This document shows positions 28,219 to 38,038 of a stretch of DNA of 58,061 bases, in pieces (the first letter of the stretch is position 1; every line of letters starts with the position of its first letter). The stretch lies in the NCBI GenBank assembly GCA_001556125.1, contig LSIG01000132.1:1-58061 (forward strand), given 5' to 3'. This DNA comes from Rhizobiales bacterium CCH10-E5 (GTDB lineage Bacteria > Pseudomonadota > Alphaproteobacteria > Rhizobiales > Beijerinckiaceae). The notes under the pieces are model-generated. The model searched no databases. It worked only from the letters and a program-made list of their open reading frames with translations, and was not told where the DNA came from. The translations under genes and the position numbers were made by a program.

Positions 28219-29973
28219 ATGCCCCTGATTCCCGGCCACCGCCCCCGCATCCTCGCCTGCGCCCTGCTCCTGCTGATGGCGGCGCCGGCCAAGGCCCAGC
28301 CGCTTGCCCCGGCGCCCGAGGCCGCGACGGGCAAGATCGCGAAAGCCACCGCCACCGCCCAGCGCTTCATGGTGGCCGCCGCGAATCCGCTCGCCGCCAC
28401 CGCGGGGCGCGACATCCTGCGCGCCGGCGGCAGCGCGGTCGATGCCGCCATCGCGGTCCAACTGGTGCTGAACCTGGTCGAGCCGCAGAGCTCCGGCCTC
28501 GGCGGCGGCGCCTTCCTGGTCCATTGGGACGAGGCGGCCCGGCGGGTGATCACGCTCGACGGCCGCGAGACGGCGCCCGCCGCGGCGAAACCCGACCGCT
28601 TCATCGGACCGGACGGCAAGCCGATGCGCTTCGTCGATGCGGTCGTCGGTGGGCGGTCGGTCGGGGTTCCCGGCACGCCGAGGCTGCTGGAGGAGGCGCA
28701 TCGCCGCTGGGGGAAACTGCCCTGGCCACAGGTGCTCGCCCCGGCGATCAGGCTGGCGGAGGACGGCTTTGCCATCTCGCCGCGCCTGAACGGGCTTTTG
28801 TCGGGCGAAAGGAACCTGGCGAAGGACGCCCGTGCCGCGGCCTATTTCTACGAGGCCGACGGCCGGGCGAAAGCGGTCGGCACGATCCTGCGCAATCCGG
28901 CCTTCGCCGCGACGCTGCGCGCGCTGGCCGAACGCGGCGCGGGCGCCTTCTACGAGGGCGAGATCGCACGCGACATCGTCGCGACCGTGACCGGGCACGC
29001 GACCAATCCCGGCGACATGACGGCAGCCGATCTTGCCGGCTATCGGGTCGAGGAGCGCGAGCCGGTCTGCGGCGCCTACCGGGTCTGGCGCCTCTGCGGC
29101 ATGGGCCCGCCGAGTTCGGGCGCGGTCGCCGTGCAGCAGATGCTCGGCATGCTCGAAACGCGCGATCTCCCACGGATGGGTCCCGGCGCGGACGCGGCGC
29201 ACTGGTTTTCGGAAGCCGGGCGTCTCGCATTCGCCGACCGCAACCTCTATCTCGCCGATCCCGCCTTCGTCGGCATTCCCCTGACCGGCCTGATCGACCG
29301 CGACTACATCCGCTCGCGCGCCGGGCTGATCAGCCCCGAACGCTCGATGGGCCGCGCCAATGCCGGCGAGCCCCCCAACAAGCGGGCGGGGTTGCTGGCG
29401 CCCTCGGAGGGCATCGAGAACGGCACCAGCCACATCTCGGTCGTCGACGCGCAGGGCAACGCCGTCTCGATGACCACCACCATCGAGGATGGCTTCGGCG
29501 CAAGACTGATGACGGCGGGCGGTTTCCTGCTCAACAACGAGCTGACCGATTTCTCGTTCGTGCCGGAGGAGCACGGCAAGCCGGTCGCCAACCGCGTGGA
29601 GCCGGGCAAGCGCCCGCGCTCCTCGATGGCGCCGACGCTGGTCTTCGACGCCTTCGGCCGGCTCTATGCCGTGGTCGGCTCACCGGGCGGCAGCCAGATC
29701 ATCGGCTATGTCGCCAAGACGCTGATCGCCCTGCTCGACTGGAAGATGGACCCGCAGGCCGCCGTCGATCTCGGCAATTTCGGCAGCCGCAACGGCCCGA
29801 CCGAGCTGGAGAAGGGCACGGAAGCCGAGGGCTGGAAGGCGGCGCTGGAGGCGAAGGGCCATGAGGTTCGCCTGCTCGAGATGACCTCGGGCATCCAGGC
29901 CATCGTCAAGACGCCGGAGGGTTTTGTGGGCGGCGCGGATGGGCGCCGGGAGGGCGTCGCGATCGGGGATTAG
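28219..29973 (+). CDS. ggt: Gamma-glutamyltransferase (glutathione hydrolase)
   Basis: A 584-residue periplasmic N-terminal-nucleophile hydrolase. A signal peptide ends near residue 26 (APAKAQ). The self-cleavage and catalytic threonine is Thr403 in NGTSHISVVD, followed by MTTTIEDGFGARLM and LLNNELTDF. The glycine-rich GSPGGSQIIG loop forms the oxyanion region. It breaks glutathione and other gamma-glutamyl compounds. The gene is divergent from lemA and alone on its strand. No terminator was seen after it. Confidence 0.95.
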   Translation: MPLIPGHRPRILACALLLLMAAPAKAQPLAPAPEAATGKIAKATATAQRFMVAAANPLAATAGRDILRAGGSAVDAAIAVQLVLNLVEPQSSGLGGGAFLVHWDEAARRVITLDGRETAPAAAKPDRFIGPDGKPMRFVDAVVGGRSVGVPGTPRLLEEAHRRWGKLPWPQVLAPAIRLAEDGFAISPRLNGLLSGERNLAKDARAAAYFYEADGRAKAVGTILRNPAFAATLRALAERGAGAFYEGEIARDIVATVTGHATNPGDMTAADLAGYRVEEREPVCGAYRVWRLCGMGPPSSGAVAVQQMLGMLETRDLPRMGPGADAAHWFSEAGRLAFADRNLYLADPAFVGIPLTGLIDRDYIRSRAGLISPERSMGRANAGEPPNKRAGLLAPSEGIENGTSHISVVDAQGNAVSMTTTIEDGFGARLMTAGGFLLNNELTDFSFVPEEHGKPVANRVEPGKRPRSSMAPTLVFDAFGRLYAVVGSPGGSQIIGYVAKTLIALLDWKMDPQAAVDLGNFGSRNGPTELEKGTEAEGWKAALEAKGHEVRLLEMTSGIQAIVKTPEGFVGGADGRREGVAIGD

Positions 29974-30114
29974 CGAGGGGCTGCGAACGCGCGTGCTAAT
30001 GGCCAAAGCCTAACTGAGATCAGGGATGACCGCAGATTTTGGCTCGATAACCAGCATGCTAGCGCGGCGGTAGCACTGGGTCATACCCAGCCGAACCCGG
30101 TCGAACCCTGCCGG

Positions 30115-30594
30115 TCAGACCGGTTCGCGCCGCTCGCCACCAGCGCTGCGCCCCGCGATCAGCCAGTAGACGAATCCCGTCGCGGCGCCGACCAGCACCA
30201 ACGCGCCGAGCACCTGGACCTCGGCGCCCGTGGGCGTCCGCGCCAAGCCCAGCATCCCCAGCGGCAGCAGCGCCGCGAGCAGCCCGGTGAGCCCGCTCTG
30301 GATCAGGCCGCTGCGCAGCGAGAACAGCTCGCAGGCGACGGCGACCAGCAAAACCGGCGCGACGATGATCGCGAAGCCCAGCCGGCCGAGCAGCACGAAG
30401 GCGGCCTCCGCGGTCGGCCCCGGATCGATGCCCATGTCAGCCAGCCCGAACAGGGCGTCGAGCAGGCGCTCGAAACCGCCGCCGATCAGCAGCGCGAGGC
30501 CCGGCGAGACGACGCTGGCGACCATCATTGCGACGAGGCCCGCAGCCATCGCCATCACCAGTGCGAACGGAATCAGCAGGAGCCAGCGCAGCAT
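30115..30594 (-). CDS. Hypothetical inner-membrane protein downstream of rlmN
   Basis: A 159-residue hydrophobic protein with four or five predicted membrane helices, starting MLRWLLLIPFALVMAMAAG. No family was recognised. It follows rlmN after a 4-base gap on the same strand, so the two are one transcription unit. The C-terminal tail (AGRSAGGERREPV) is charged and probably cytoplasmic. Its codon use is like its neighbours, which supports a real gene. Confidence 0.7.
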   Translation of the reverse strand: MLRWLLLIPFALVMAMAAGLVAMMVASVVSPGLALLIGGGFERLLDALFGLADMGIDPGPTAEAAFVLLGRLGFAIIVAPVLLVAVACELFSLRSGLIQSGLTGLLAALLPLGMLGLARTPTGAEVQVLGALVLVGAATGFVYWLIAGRSAGGERREPV

Positions 30595-30598
30595 CGGG

Positions 30599-31819
30599 TT
30601 AGCCGGTAGTCGCCGCGGCCGCTTCCTCCTGGTCCAGCATCAGCCGGGCCCGGGCGGAGAGCTTTTCGGTCTCGCTCTTGAGCTGGCCGCAGGCGGCGAG
30701 GATGTCGCGCCCGCGCGGCGTGCGCACCGGCGAGGCATAGCCGGCGCGAAAGACGATCTCGGAGAAGCGCTCGATCCGGTCCCAGTCCGAGCATTCGTAT
30801 TTTGTGCCGGGCCAGGGATTGAACGGGATCAGGTTGATCTTGGCCGGGATGCCCTTGAGCAGCCGCACCAGCTCGCGCGCCTCGGCGTCGCTGTCGTTGA
30901 CGCCCTTCAGCATGACATACTCGAACGTGATGCGCTTCGCGTTCGAGACGCCCGGATAGGTCCGGCAGGCCTCGAGCAGCTCGGCGATCGGGTACTTCTT
31001 GTTCAGCGGCACGAGTTCGTTGCGCAGATCGTCGCGCACCGCATGGAGCGAGATCGCCAGCATCGTGCCCATCTCCGATCCCAGCGGGCCGATCTGCGGC
31101 ACGACCCCCGAGGTCGAGACGGTGATGCGGCGGCGCCCGAGGGACAGCCCCTCATTGTCCGAGATGACGTCGATCGCGTCGCGGACGCCGTCGAAATTGT
31201 AGAGCGGCTCGCCCATGCCCATGAAGACGATGTTGGAGACGAAGCGCCCGCCATCCTTCGGGACAAAGGCGCCGCCGGGGGCCTCGCGGTTCGGGAAATC
31301 GCCCAGCCGGTCGCGCGCCACCATCAGCTGCGCCACGATCTCCTCGGTGGTGAGGTTGCGCACCAGGCGCTGCGTGCCGGTGTGGCAGAAGGTGCAGGTC
31401 AGCGTACAGCCGACCTGACTCGAGACGCAGAGCGTGCCGCGGTCGACCTCGGGGATGTAGACGCATTCGATCTCGGCGCCGCGGTCGCGCGGGCCGGTGG
31501 GCGCCATCCGCATCAGCCATTTGCGCGTGCCGTCGGTCGAGATCTGCTCGGCCGTGACCTCCGGCAGATCGAGCGTGAAGCGCTCGGCGAGAGCACCGCG
31601 CAGCCCCTTGCCGATCGTGGTCATCGCCGCGAAGTCGCGCACGCCGTAATGATAGATCCAGTTCCAGAGCTGGCCGACGCGCATGCGCCGCTCCTTCTCC
31701 GGAACGCCGATTTCGGCCAGCGCCGCGGCCAGCCCGGCGCGCGTGCGCCCGACCAGCGAAGGCCGCTGCAAAACGGGTTCGGCCGCCGGGGCGGCGGGTT
31801 CAAGGACGGTCAAGGTCAT
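30599..31819 (-). CDS. rlmN: 23S rRNA (A2503-C2) / tRNA (A37-C2) methyltransferase RlmN
   Basis: A 406-residue radical-SAM methyltransferase. The iron-sulphur cluster cysteines are Cys138, Cys142 and Cys145 in [12 protein letters not shown]. The methyl-carrying pair corresponds to Cys131 (TLCVSSQ) and a C-terminal cysteine in LAACGQLK. The GEPLYN and LAISLHA motifs of the family are present. It methylates adenine 2503 of 23S rRNA and A37 of some tRNAs. The length is slightly above that of E. coli RlmN because of a longer N-terminus. Confidence 0.96.
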   Translation of the reverse strand: MTLTVLEPAAPAAEPVLQRPSLVGRTRAGLAAALAEIGVPEKERRMRVGQLWNWIYHYGVRDFAAMTTIGKGLRGALAERFTLDLPEVTAEQISTDGTRKWLMRMAPTGPRDRGAEIECVYIPEVDRGTLCVSSQVGCTLTCTFCHTGTQRLVRNLTTEEIVAQLMVARDRLGDFPNREAPGGAFVPKDGGRFVSNIVFMGMGEPLYNFDGVRDAIDVISDNEGLSLGRRRITVSTSGVVPQIGPLGSEMGTMLAISLHAVRDDLRNELVPLNKKYPIAELLEACRTYPGVSNAKRITFEYVMLKGVNDSDAEARELVRLLKGIPAKINLIPFNPWPGTKYECSDWDRIERFSEIVFRAGYASPVRTPRGRDILAACGQLKSETEKLSARARLMLDQEEAAAATTG

Positions 31820-31904
31820 CGGAACTCTGGCTCGGGGCGGACGGTCGCGGCCCGCATTGGTGCGGGCTCATAGCACGAGAACGCGCGCCAGAGAAATCGC
31901 CGCC

Positions 31905-32519
31905 CTATTTGCAGGCGTCTTCGGCGCGCTTCACCGTCTGGCTCATGCCGGCGAGCGAATACTTGTCCGAGGTCGGATTGCCGCGCTTCGAGGTGCCCTT
32001 GATCTCGAGCCCCGAGCCTCTGCGCAGCGAATCCAGCATACGCGGTTCCTCGGCCGGGTTCTTCAGCCACATGTTCTGGCCCTTGGCGACCAGCGCGAAA
32101 CGCTCCGAACCGATGATCGCCTGATGCTCGACATCTTCCTTGAGATCGAAATTCATCACGAAGCTGATTTCGTTGCGCACGCCCTCGGCCGGACGCGTCG
32201 CGACGAAGAGCAGCCCTTCGACATCCTTGAGATTGGCCGGGAGCCGGCTCTCGGCCTTGGACAACGCGTAGCAGACCTTCGAGCGGCCCTGCTGCGAGGT
32301 GAAGGCCTGCCATTTGCCGGCGGTCTCCAGCAGCATCGCCTGGCCCTGGCCAGCGGCGGCGGGCGCTGCTGCGGCGGCCGCAGGGCGTCCACGCTGCTGC
32401 TGCTGGGCCTGCGCGGCCGAGGCAAGGAGCGCGACGCCGAGGCAGCCTGCGAGCAACGTCGGCAGAAGGGGGACGCGGCGCGAGGCGGGAACGCCGGGAC
32501 GAAGAATCGAGCTGATCAT
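31905..32519 (-). CDS. Invasion-associated locus B (IalB) family protein
   Basis: A 204-residue exported protein of the IalB family, common in Hyphomicrobiales and first known from Bartonella. A signal peptide ends near ASAAQAQ, followed by an Ala/Gln/Pro-rich linker and the globular domain WQAFTSQQGRSKVCYALSKA to the C-terminal CK. Two cysteines (KVCYAL and EDACK) probably form a disulphide. Its role outside pathogens is unknown. ATG 32519 is preferred; ATG 32531 would add four residues. It lies upstream of rlmN on the same strand, with an 85-base gap. Confidence 0.87.
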   Translation of the reverse strand: MISSILRPGVPASRRVPLLPTLLAGCLGVALLASAAQAQQQQRGRPAAAAAAPAAAGQGQAMLLETAGKWQAFTSQQGRSKVCYALSKAESRLPANLKDVEGLLFVATRPAEGVRNEISFVMNFDLKEDVEHQAIIGSERFALVAKGQNMWLKNPAEEPRMLDSLRRGSGLEIKGTSKRGNPTSDKYSLAGMSQTVKRAEDACK

Positions 32520-32723
32520 GGCCGCCATCAATCATTAAAAATCTTAACACTGCCTTTACCACCCGTTGACGGGCGCGATGGCTGAGGCAAGCGGATAGAG
32601 TGCCATGATCCTGGCGAAAATGCGAATGCCGGCGCGGTCTCCGCCACGTTTCGCAGGCGCCGCCGCCATGGCACAGTCTCGCCCCGAAGCATGGCGTGCG
32701 GACCGCGACGATTGGGGGAGATG

Positions 32724-33698
32724 ATGAAGGCGCTGCTCTGCGAAAGCCATGGCCCGGCCGAGACGCTGGTGATCCGCGATCTTCCCGAGCCGCAACCCGG
32801 CCCCGGCGAGATCGCGATCGCGGTCAAGGCCGCGGCGCTCAATTTCTTCGACACGCTGATCATCGAGAACCGCTACCAGACCAAGCCCGAACTGCCGTTC
32901 TCGCCGAGCGCGGAATGCGCCGGCACGGTCGTCGCGCTGGGCGAGGGCGTCTCCGGCTGGCGCATCGGTGAGCGGGTCGCCGCCTGGCTCGGCTATGGCG
33001 CCGCCCGCGAACGGGTCGTCGTCCCGTCCGAAAATGTCATTCCCATTCCCGAGGGCCTCTCGGATGCACAGGCGGCGGGCCTCTTCGTCACCTATGGCAC
33101 GGCCCTGCACGGGCTGATCCAGCGCGCGCAACTCCAGCCCGGCGAAACGCTGGCGGTGCTCGGCGCCTCCGGCGGTGCCGGCCTCGCCGCCGTCGAGATC
33201 GGCGCTCTGCTCGGCGCCCGCGTCATCGCCTGCGCGTCCTCGGCGGAAAAGATCGCCCTCGCCCGCGAGCACGGCGCCATTGAAGCCATTGATTACGGAA
33301 GCGAGGATCTGCGCGCCGCGCTGCGCCGCCTCACCGAGGGCCGCGGCGTCGACGTGCTCTACGACACGGTCGGCGGCGATCTCGCCGAGCCGGCGCTCCG
33401 CTCGATGGGCTGGGAAGGGCGCTATCTCGTCGTCGGCTTCGCCGGTGGCGGCATTCCGAAAATCCCGCTCAACCTGCTGCTGCTGAAGGGCTGCGACCTT
33501 CGCGGCGTCTTCTGGGGCGACTTCGTCAAGCGCCAGCCGGGCGCCCAGCGCGCCAATATGGAGCGGCTGCTGGGCTGGGTCGCGGAGGGTCGGATCCGCG
33601 CCCATGTCCATGCCGAGATCCCGCTCGAGCGCTGGACCGAAGCCTATGCTTTGATCGGCGACCGCAAGGCGCGGGGCAAGATCGTGCTGACGCTGTGA
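32724..33698 (+). CDS. NADPH:quinone oxidoreductase-type dehydrogenase
   Basis: A 324-residue zinc-free medium-chain dehydrogenase of the quinone-oxidoreductase group. It begins MKALLCESHGPAETLVIRDL, has the QOR-type NFFDTLII segment, the nucleotide-binding GASGGAGLAAVEIG motif, and a VLYDTVGGDL segment. There are no zinc-ligand cysteines. The substrate is unknown. Two ATG codons are adjacent at 32721 and 32724. The second is better spaced from the GGGGGAG ribosome-binding site at 32714-32720. It converges with the ykvA-like gene. Confidence 0.88.
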   Translation: MKALLCESHGPAETLVIRDLPEPQPGPGEIAIAVKAAALNFFDTLIIENRYQTKPELPFSPSAECAGTVVALGEGVSGWRIGERVAAWLGYGAARERVVVPSENVIPIPEGLSDAQAAGLFVTYGTALHGLIQRAQLQPGETLAVLGASGGAGLAAVEIGALLGARVIACASSAEKIALAREHGAIEAIDYGSEDLRAALRRLTEGRGVDVLYDTVGGDLAEPALRSMGWEGRYLVVGFAGGGIPKIPLNLLLLKGCDLRGVFWGDFVKRQPGAQRANMERLLGWVAEGRIRAHVHAEIPLERWTEAYALIGDRKARGKIVLTL

Positions 33699-33702
33699 GC
33701 CC

Positions 33703-34077
33703 TCACAGCTCCGCCATGGCCTTCTTCGCCTTCTCGCGATGCTCGGGCGTGATCGAACCGGCGACCGCCGCGACCGCGGCCGCGATGACCGCCGCATCGT
33801 CGGTAAAGCCGAGCAACGGCATGATGTCGGGCAGCGCGTCGAGCGGCAGCACGAAATAGCCGAGCGCCGCCAGCAGCGTCATCCGCACGCGTCGCGGCGT
33901 CGACGGATCTCGCGCGCAGATCCAGGCGGCCAGCAAATCCTCCGAAAACGGGATGCGCTTCGCGACGCGCTTCAGCCGCGCGAAGAACTCCGCCCCGAAC
34001 CGCGCCTCGTCGCGCAGGCTCTTCCGGATCGCCGCCATTTCCTCCTCGGTGAAGCGGGAGGTGAAACCGTCGCTCAT
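33703..34077 (-). CDS. YkvA-family (DUF1232) protein
   Basis: A 124-residue protein of the YkvA/DUF1232 family. The family signature is visible as YFVLPLDALPDIMPLLGFTD (about residues 72-91), which forms part of a hydrophobic hairpin. The N-terminal half is charged and helical. The family is widespread but of unknown function, often associated with membranes. It ends 4 bases from the convergent dehydrogenase gene and starts 194 bases from the divergent SDR gene. Confidence 0.87.
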   Translation of the reverse strand: MSDGFTSRFTEEEMAAIRKSLRDEARFGAEFFARLKRVAKRIPFSEDLLAAWICARDPSTPRRVRMTLLAALGYFVLPLDALPDIMPLLGFTDDAAVIAAAVAAVAGSITPEHREKAKKAMAEL

Positions 34078-34271
34078 CTGGCCCCTCCTGAGGGCGCGTT
34101 GCGGGACATCATCATGAAGTCATGAGACGGGGCCCGCCCTGTCGAAAGATGTGGCCCCGCGGATATCCGCTGCAAGAGGTCTGCCCAGCGGGCGGTGCAA
34201 GAAACCGCCTTGGATGACGGAGCCACCGCCACTAAACGCTGGAAGCGTCGCATCAGATCCCGGGACACGCC

Positions 34272-35057
34272 ATGCAGATCGATTCCTCCGTCGCCGCGAT
34301 CGTCACCGGCGGGGCCTCGGGCCTCGGCGAGGCCACGACCCGCATGCTCGCCGCGCAGGGCGCCAAGGTCGCGCTGTTCGACCTCAACGCCGAGCGGGGA
34401 GAGAAGGTCGCGGCCGAGATCGGCGGCCTCTTCGTCCCCTGCGATGTCACCAGCGAAGCGTCCGTCGACGAGGCGCTGGTGAAGGCGCGGGCGGCCCAGG
34501 GCGTGGCGCGAATCCTCGTCAACTGCGCGGGCATCGCGCCCGGCCGCCGCATCGTCTCGAAAAAGCGCGAGACCGGCGAGCTCGTCGCCCATGACACGGC
34601 CCTGTTCGAGAAGGCGCTCGCCATCAACCTGACCGGCACCTTCCGGATGCTCGCGAAATCGGCGACGGCGCTGGCCGCTCTCGAGCCCGTCACCGCCGAT
34701 GGCGGCCGCGGGGTCTTCGTCTGCACCGCCTCGATCGCGGCCGAGGACGGGCAGATCGGCCAGGCTGCCTATGCCGCCTCGAAGGCGGGCGTCGCCGGCA
34801 TGACGCTGCCGATCGCGCGCGAACTCGCCGCCTCCGGCATCCGCGTCATGACGATCATGCCCGGGCTGTTCGAGACGCCGATGTTCGACGGCCTGCCCGA
34901 GGAGGCCCGCGCCTCGCTCGCTGTCTCCGTCCCGCACCCCTCGCGTCTGGGCAGGCCGGCGGAGTATGCCGCGCTGGTGAAGAGCATCATCGAGAACGAC
35001 ATGCTCAACGGCAGCGCCATCCGCCTCGACGGCGCCCTGCGCATGGCGCCGAAATAG
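34272..35057 (+). CDS. SDR-family dehydrogenase, 3-hydroxyacyl-CoA dehydrogenase (HSD10) type
   Basis: A 261-residue short-chain dehydrogenase. TGGASGLGEAT binds NAD, NCAGIAPG and the YAASKAG motif (Tyr and Lys) are present, and the end matches the type II 3-hydroxyacyl-CoA dehydrogenase group (MPGLFETPMFDGLPEEAR, then HPSRLGRPAEYA). Such enzymes oxidise short- or branched-chain 3-hydroxyacyl-CoA esters. The aspartate in LFDLNAE fits NAD rather than NADP. It stands alone and ends 2 bases from the opposing yciB stop. Confidence 0.88.
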   Translation: MQIDSSVAAIVTGGASGLGEATTRMLAAQGAKVALFDLNAERGEKVAAEIGGLFVPCDVTSEASVDEALVKARAAQGVARILVNCAGIAPGRRIVSKKRETGELVAHDTALFEKALAINLTGTFRMLAKSATALAALEPVTADGGRGVFVCTASIAAEDGQIGQAAYAASKAGVAGMTLPIARELAASGIRVMTIMPGLFETPMFDGLPEEARASLAVSVPHPSRLGRPAEYAALVKSIIENDMLNGSAIRLDGALRMAPK

Positions 35058-35059
35058 CC

Positions 35060-35725
35060 TTACTCGCCGGCCTTCGCCGCCTTGATCTCGTGCTTCAGGA
35101 TCAGCGGCGTCTGGGCGAGCGCGAAGACCATGGTCAGCGGCATCACGCCCCAGACCTTGAAGGCGACCCAGAAATCCTGGCTCTGCGTGCGCCAGACGAT
35201 CTCGTTCAGCGCCGCCAGCACGAAGAAGAACAGCCCCCAGCGCAGGGTCAGCTTGCGCCAGCCCTCCTCGTCGAGCTGCATCACCGATTCCAGCACCAGC
35301 GCCAGAAGCGAGCGGCCGAAATACAGCCCGCCGAGCAGCACGCAGCCGAACAGCGCGTTCACGATGGTCGGCTTGACCTTGATGAAGAAGGCATCGTCCA
35401 GCGCGATGGTCAGCCCGCCGAAGACGGTGACCACGACCGCGTTCACGATCGCCATGCGCGGCAGATAGCCCATCAGGATGCGCGACGCCGCCAGCGCCAC
35501 CAGCGAGGCGACGATGAAGATGCCGGTGGCGACGAAGATGCGCCGGTCGGAGGCGACGCCGAACAGCCGGTCGCCATAGGAATTGGCGAAGAAGAAGATC
35601 GCGAGCGGCCCGAATTCCAGCGCCAGCTTCAGCAGCGGGTGGATCGGCCTGCCCTTCGCCGCGGGGGGCTGCGCCATGCTGTCGCTCATCTCGTCCTGCC
35701 TGTTCATGTCGCCGGCCGCTCTCAC
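35060..35725 (-). CDS. yciB: YciB-family inner-membrane protein (septation protein A)
   Basis: A 221-residue protein with five or six membrane helices and the YciB signature KLALEFGPLAIFFFANSYGD near the start, with a GWRKLTLRWGLFFF segment later. YciB is tied to cell-envelope synthesis and septation. The first possible start is a GTG at 35725 overlapping the ftsY stop as GTGA. ATG 35707 or 35689 would give a shorter N-terminus nearer to the family length. Linkage to ftsY is typical for alphaproteobacteria. Confidence 0.9.
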   Translation of the reverse strand: MRAAGDMNRQDEMSDSMAQPPAAKGRPIHPLLKLALEFGPLAIFFFANSYGDRLFGVASDRRIFVATGIFIVASLVALAASRILMGYLPRMAIVNAVVVTVFGGLTIALDDAFFIKVKPTIVNALFGCVLLGGLYFGRSLLALVLESVMQLDEEGWRKLTLRWGLFFFVLAALNEIVWRTQSQDFWVAFKVWGVMPLTMVFALAQTPLILKHEIKAAKAGE

Positions 35726-36903
35726 GCCGCCTCGTCCAGCCCCGACACGGCGCGGGCGAAATCACGCGCCGAGAACGGCTCCAGATCCTCGACGCCTTCG
35801 CCGACGCCGATGAAATGCACCGGCAGGCCGAACTTCGCCGCCAGCGCCACCAGGATGCCGCCGCGCGCCGTGCCGTCGAGCTTGGTCATCACCAGCCCGG
35901 TAACGCCGGCCGTGTCGCCGAAAGCCTCGACCTGACTGAGCGCGTTCTGGCCGACGGTGGCGTCGAGCACGAGCAGCGCCGCATGCGGCGCCTCCGGATC
36001 GAGCTTGCGGATGACGCGGACCACCTTGGCGAGTTCGTCCATCAGCCCCGTCTTGTTTTGCAGCCGCCCGGCGGTGTCGACCAGCAGTACGTCTGTGCCG
36101 GCCGACTTCGCCTTCTGCAGCGCCTCGAAGGCGAGCCCCGAGGCGTCCGCGCCCTGGTTGCCGGAGACGACCTCCGCCCCCGTGCGCTCGCCCCAGACCT
36201 TGAGCTGCTCGATCGCCGCCGCGCGGAAGGTATCGCCTGCCGCCAGCATGACCGACCGGCCCTCGGCCCGGAACTTGGCCGCCAGCTTGCCGATCGTCGT
36301 CGTCTTGCCGGAGCCGTTGACGCCGACCATCAGGATCACGAACGGCTTTTTCGTGGCGTCGATCACCAGTGGCTGGGCGACCGGCGACAGGATCGCCTCG
36401 ACCTCGCGCGCCAGGATCGCCTTGACCTCGGAGGGCTCGATCTGGCGGTCGTAGCGCCCCTCGCCGACGGCCTTGGCGACGCGCGCGGCGGTGGCAAGCC
36501 CGAGATCGGCCTGGATCAGGATGTCTTCGAGGTCTTCCAGCGTTCCCGCATCGAGCTTGCGCTTCGTGAACAGGTCGGTGATGCCGGTCGTCAGTGCCGA
36601 GGAGGTCCGCGACAGGCCCTCCGTCAGCCGCCGCCACCAGCTGCGCTTCGGCTCGGGCGCAGGCGCGGGTACAGGAGCGCTCAGGACGGGCGCGGCCTGG
36701 ACGGGCGCCGGTTCGGGCATGGCGACCGGCAGCGGGCTCACCACCTCGGAGGCGGCCTCGTCTGCCGGACGTGGAGCATCGGCTGGCGCCTCGGGAAGCC
36801 TCTCCGCAGCCTCCGGCGTGGCCGGGGCGGGAGCCGCCGGTTCGGGCTCGCTGCCGAACAATCTCGAAAAGAAGCCGCGCTTCTTCGGTTCGTTCTCGCT
36901 CAT
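35722..36903 (-). CDS. ftsY: Signal recognition particle receptor FtsY
   Basis: A 393-residue SRP receptor GTPase. An acidic, proline/alanine-rich A region (residues 1 to about 90) precedes the N domain, starting near [11 protein letters not shown]. The G domain has [10 protein letters not shown] (from about residue 194), DTAGRLQNK and [10 protein letters not shown]. It docks ribosome-SRP complexes at the inner membrane. ATG 36903 ([17 protein letters not shown]) fits the conserved N-terminal motif. An upstream ATG at 36951 adds 16 unlikely residues. It is coupled to yciB. Confidence 0.96.
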   Translation of the reverse strand: MSENEPKKRGFFSRLFGSEPEPAAPAPATPEAAERLPEAPADAPRPADEAASEVVSPLPVAMPEPAPVQAAPVLSAPVPAPAPEPKRSWWRRLTEGLSRTSSALTTGITDLFTKRKLDAGTLEDLEDILIQADLGLATAARVAKAVGEGRYDRQIEPSEVKAILAREVEAILSPVAQPLVIDATKKPFVILMVGVNGSGKTTTIGKLAAKFRAEGRSVMLAAGDTFRAAAIEQLKVWGERTGAEVVSGNQGADASGLAFEALQKAKSAGTDVLLVDTAGRLQNKTGLMDELAKVVRVIRKLDPEAPHAALLVLDATVGQNALSQVEAFGDTAGVTGLVMTKLDGTARGGILVALAAKFGLPVHFIGVGEGVEDLEPFSARDFARAVSGLDEAA

Positions 36904-36976
36904 CACTCGTTCCGTCGCCTCTGCCGCGCAGCGGCTCGTGCTTGCGCCCAAGGGAGGCCTTCGCTAGCGCAATGCC

Positions 36977-37732
36977 ATGACCACGCCCGAGCGACCAGAG
37001 ATTTCGCAGCCGAGCCCGGATCCCGGCCGGCCGGAGCCCGAACTGCCGGTCCCGCTGCTCTACCGCGACGCGATGATGCTGGTCATCGACAAGCCGGCCG
37101 GCCTGCCCTCGCATCGCGGGCCCCAGGCCAAGCGCCGGGTCATCCCCGTCCTGACCGACCATCTCGACGCGCTGCGCTTCGGCCTGCCGCGCCGGCCCGA
37201 GGCCGCGCACCGCCTCGACAAGGACACCTCGGGCTGCCTGATCCTCGGCCGCCACCCGCGCGCCATGGCCGAGCTCAACAAGATGTTCCGTGACGGAACG
37301 ATCGACAAGAGCTATTGGGCGATCGTGCAGGGCAGCCCGGCCGCCGAGTCAGGGCTGATCGACCTGCCGCTGGCCAAGCGGGCACCCGATCGCGGCTGGT
37401 GGATGAAGGTCGATCCCGACGGCCTGCCCTCGCAGACGCGCTACCGCGTGATGGGGCATGGACAGGGCGAGGCCGGCCCGCTCGCCTGGCTCGAGCTGGA
37501 GCCGTTGACCGGCCGCACCCACCAGCTGCGTGTCCATTGCGCGGAATCGGGCTGGCCCATGCTGGGCGACGAGATCTATGGCGATGCCCCGCGCGAGGGC
37601 GGCCCGGGCCTGCAGCTTCACGCCCGCTCCGTCACCGTGCCGCTCTATCGAAAGAAACCGCCGATCCGGGTCGAGGCGCCGCCGCCGCCGCATATGCTGG
37701 CAGCTCTGCGGGCCTGCGGCTGGAGCGGATAG
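36977..37732 (+). CDS. RluA-family RNA pseudouridine synthase
   Basis: A 251-residue pseudouridine synthase without an S4 RNA-binding domain. The catalytic aspartate is Asp81 in the motif HRLDKDTSG. The family segments VIDKPAG, LTGRTHQLRVH and MLGDEIYG are all present. Whether it acts on tRNA (TruC/RluA type) or 23S rRNA cannot be decided from the sequence. It is divergent from ftsY and converges with the pterin dehydratase gene after 9 bases. Confidence 0.92.
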   Translation: MTTPERPEISQPSPDPGRPEPELPVPLLYRDAMMLVIDKPAGLPSHRGPQAKRRVIPVLTDHLDALRFGLPRRPEAAHRLDKDTSGCLILGRHPRAMAELNKMFRDGTIDKSYWAIVQGSPAAESGLIDLPLAKRAPDRGWWMKVDPDGLPSQTRYRVMGHGQGEAGPLAWLELEPLTGRTHQLRVHCAESGWPMLGDEIYGDAPREGGPGLQLHARSVTVPLYRKKPPIRVEAPPPPHMLAALRACGWSG

Positions 37733-37741
37733 CGCCTCGCG

Positions 37742-38038
37742 CTATAGGCGCAGCGCATCCATCGCATGGGCGAGGCGGACGTCGAGCTCCGTCAGCCCGC
37801 CCGCATCATGCGTGGCCAGCGTCACCTCCACCGTGCGATAGACGTTGAACCATTCGGGGTGGTGGCCCATCGTCTCGGCCAGCAGCGCGACCCGCGTCAT
37901 CCAGCCGAAGGCCTCGCTGAAATCGCGGAAGACATAGCGCTTGGTGATCGCCTCGCGCCCTTCGACGCGTGTCCACCCGGTCAGCGTCGTCAGCGCCTCC
38001 TTCAGGGCGTCGGGTCCGAGGCGCTTGGGCATGGTCAT
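37742..38038 (-). CDS. phhB: 4a-hydroxytetrahydrobiopterin dehydratase
   Basis: A 98-residue pterin-4a-carbinolamine dehydratase. The active-site histidine motif is [20 protein letters not shown], with the His-His pair and a distal His, as in PhhB. It recycles the pterin cofactor of aromatic amino acid hydroxylases or serves a related pterin. No hydroxylase gene is adjacent. Its ATG overlaps the thpR stop by 4 bases, so the two genes are coupled. Confidence 0.93.
   Translation of the reverse strand: MTMPKRLGPDALKEALTTLTGWTRVEGREAITKRYVFRDFSEAFGWMTRVALLAETMGHHPEWFNVYRTVEVTLATHDAGGLTELDVRLAHAMDALRL

Noticed and set aside
32534..32546. TTAA-N5-TTAA upstream of the IalB gene as a CtrA site
   Set aside because: The spacing is five instead of seven bases. 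It is probably just an A+T-rich promoter zone.
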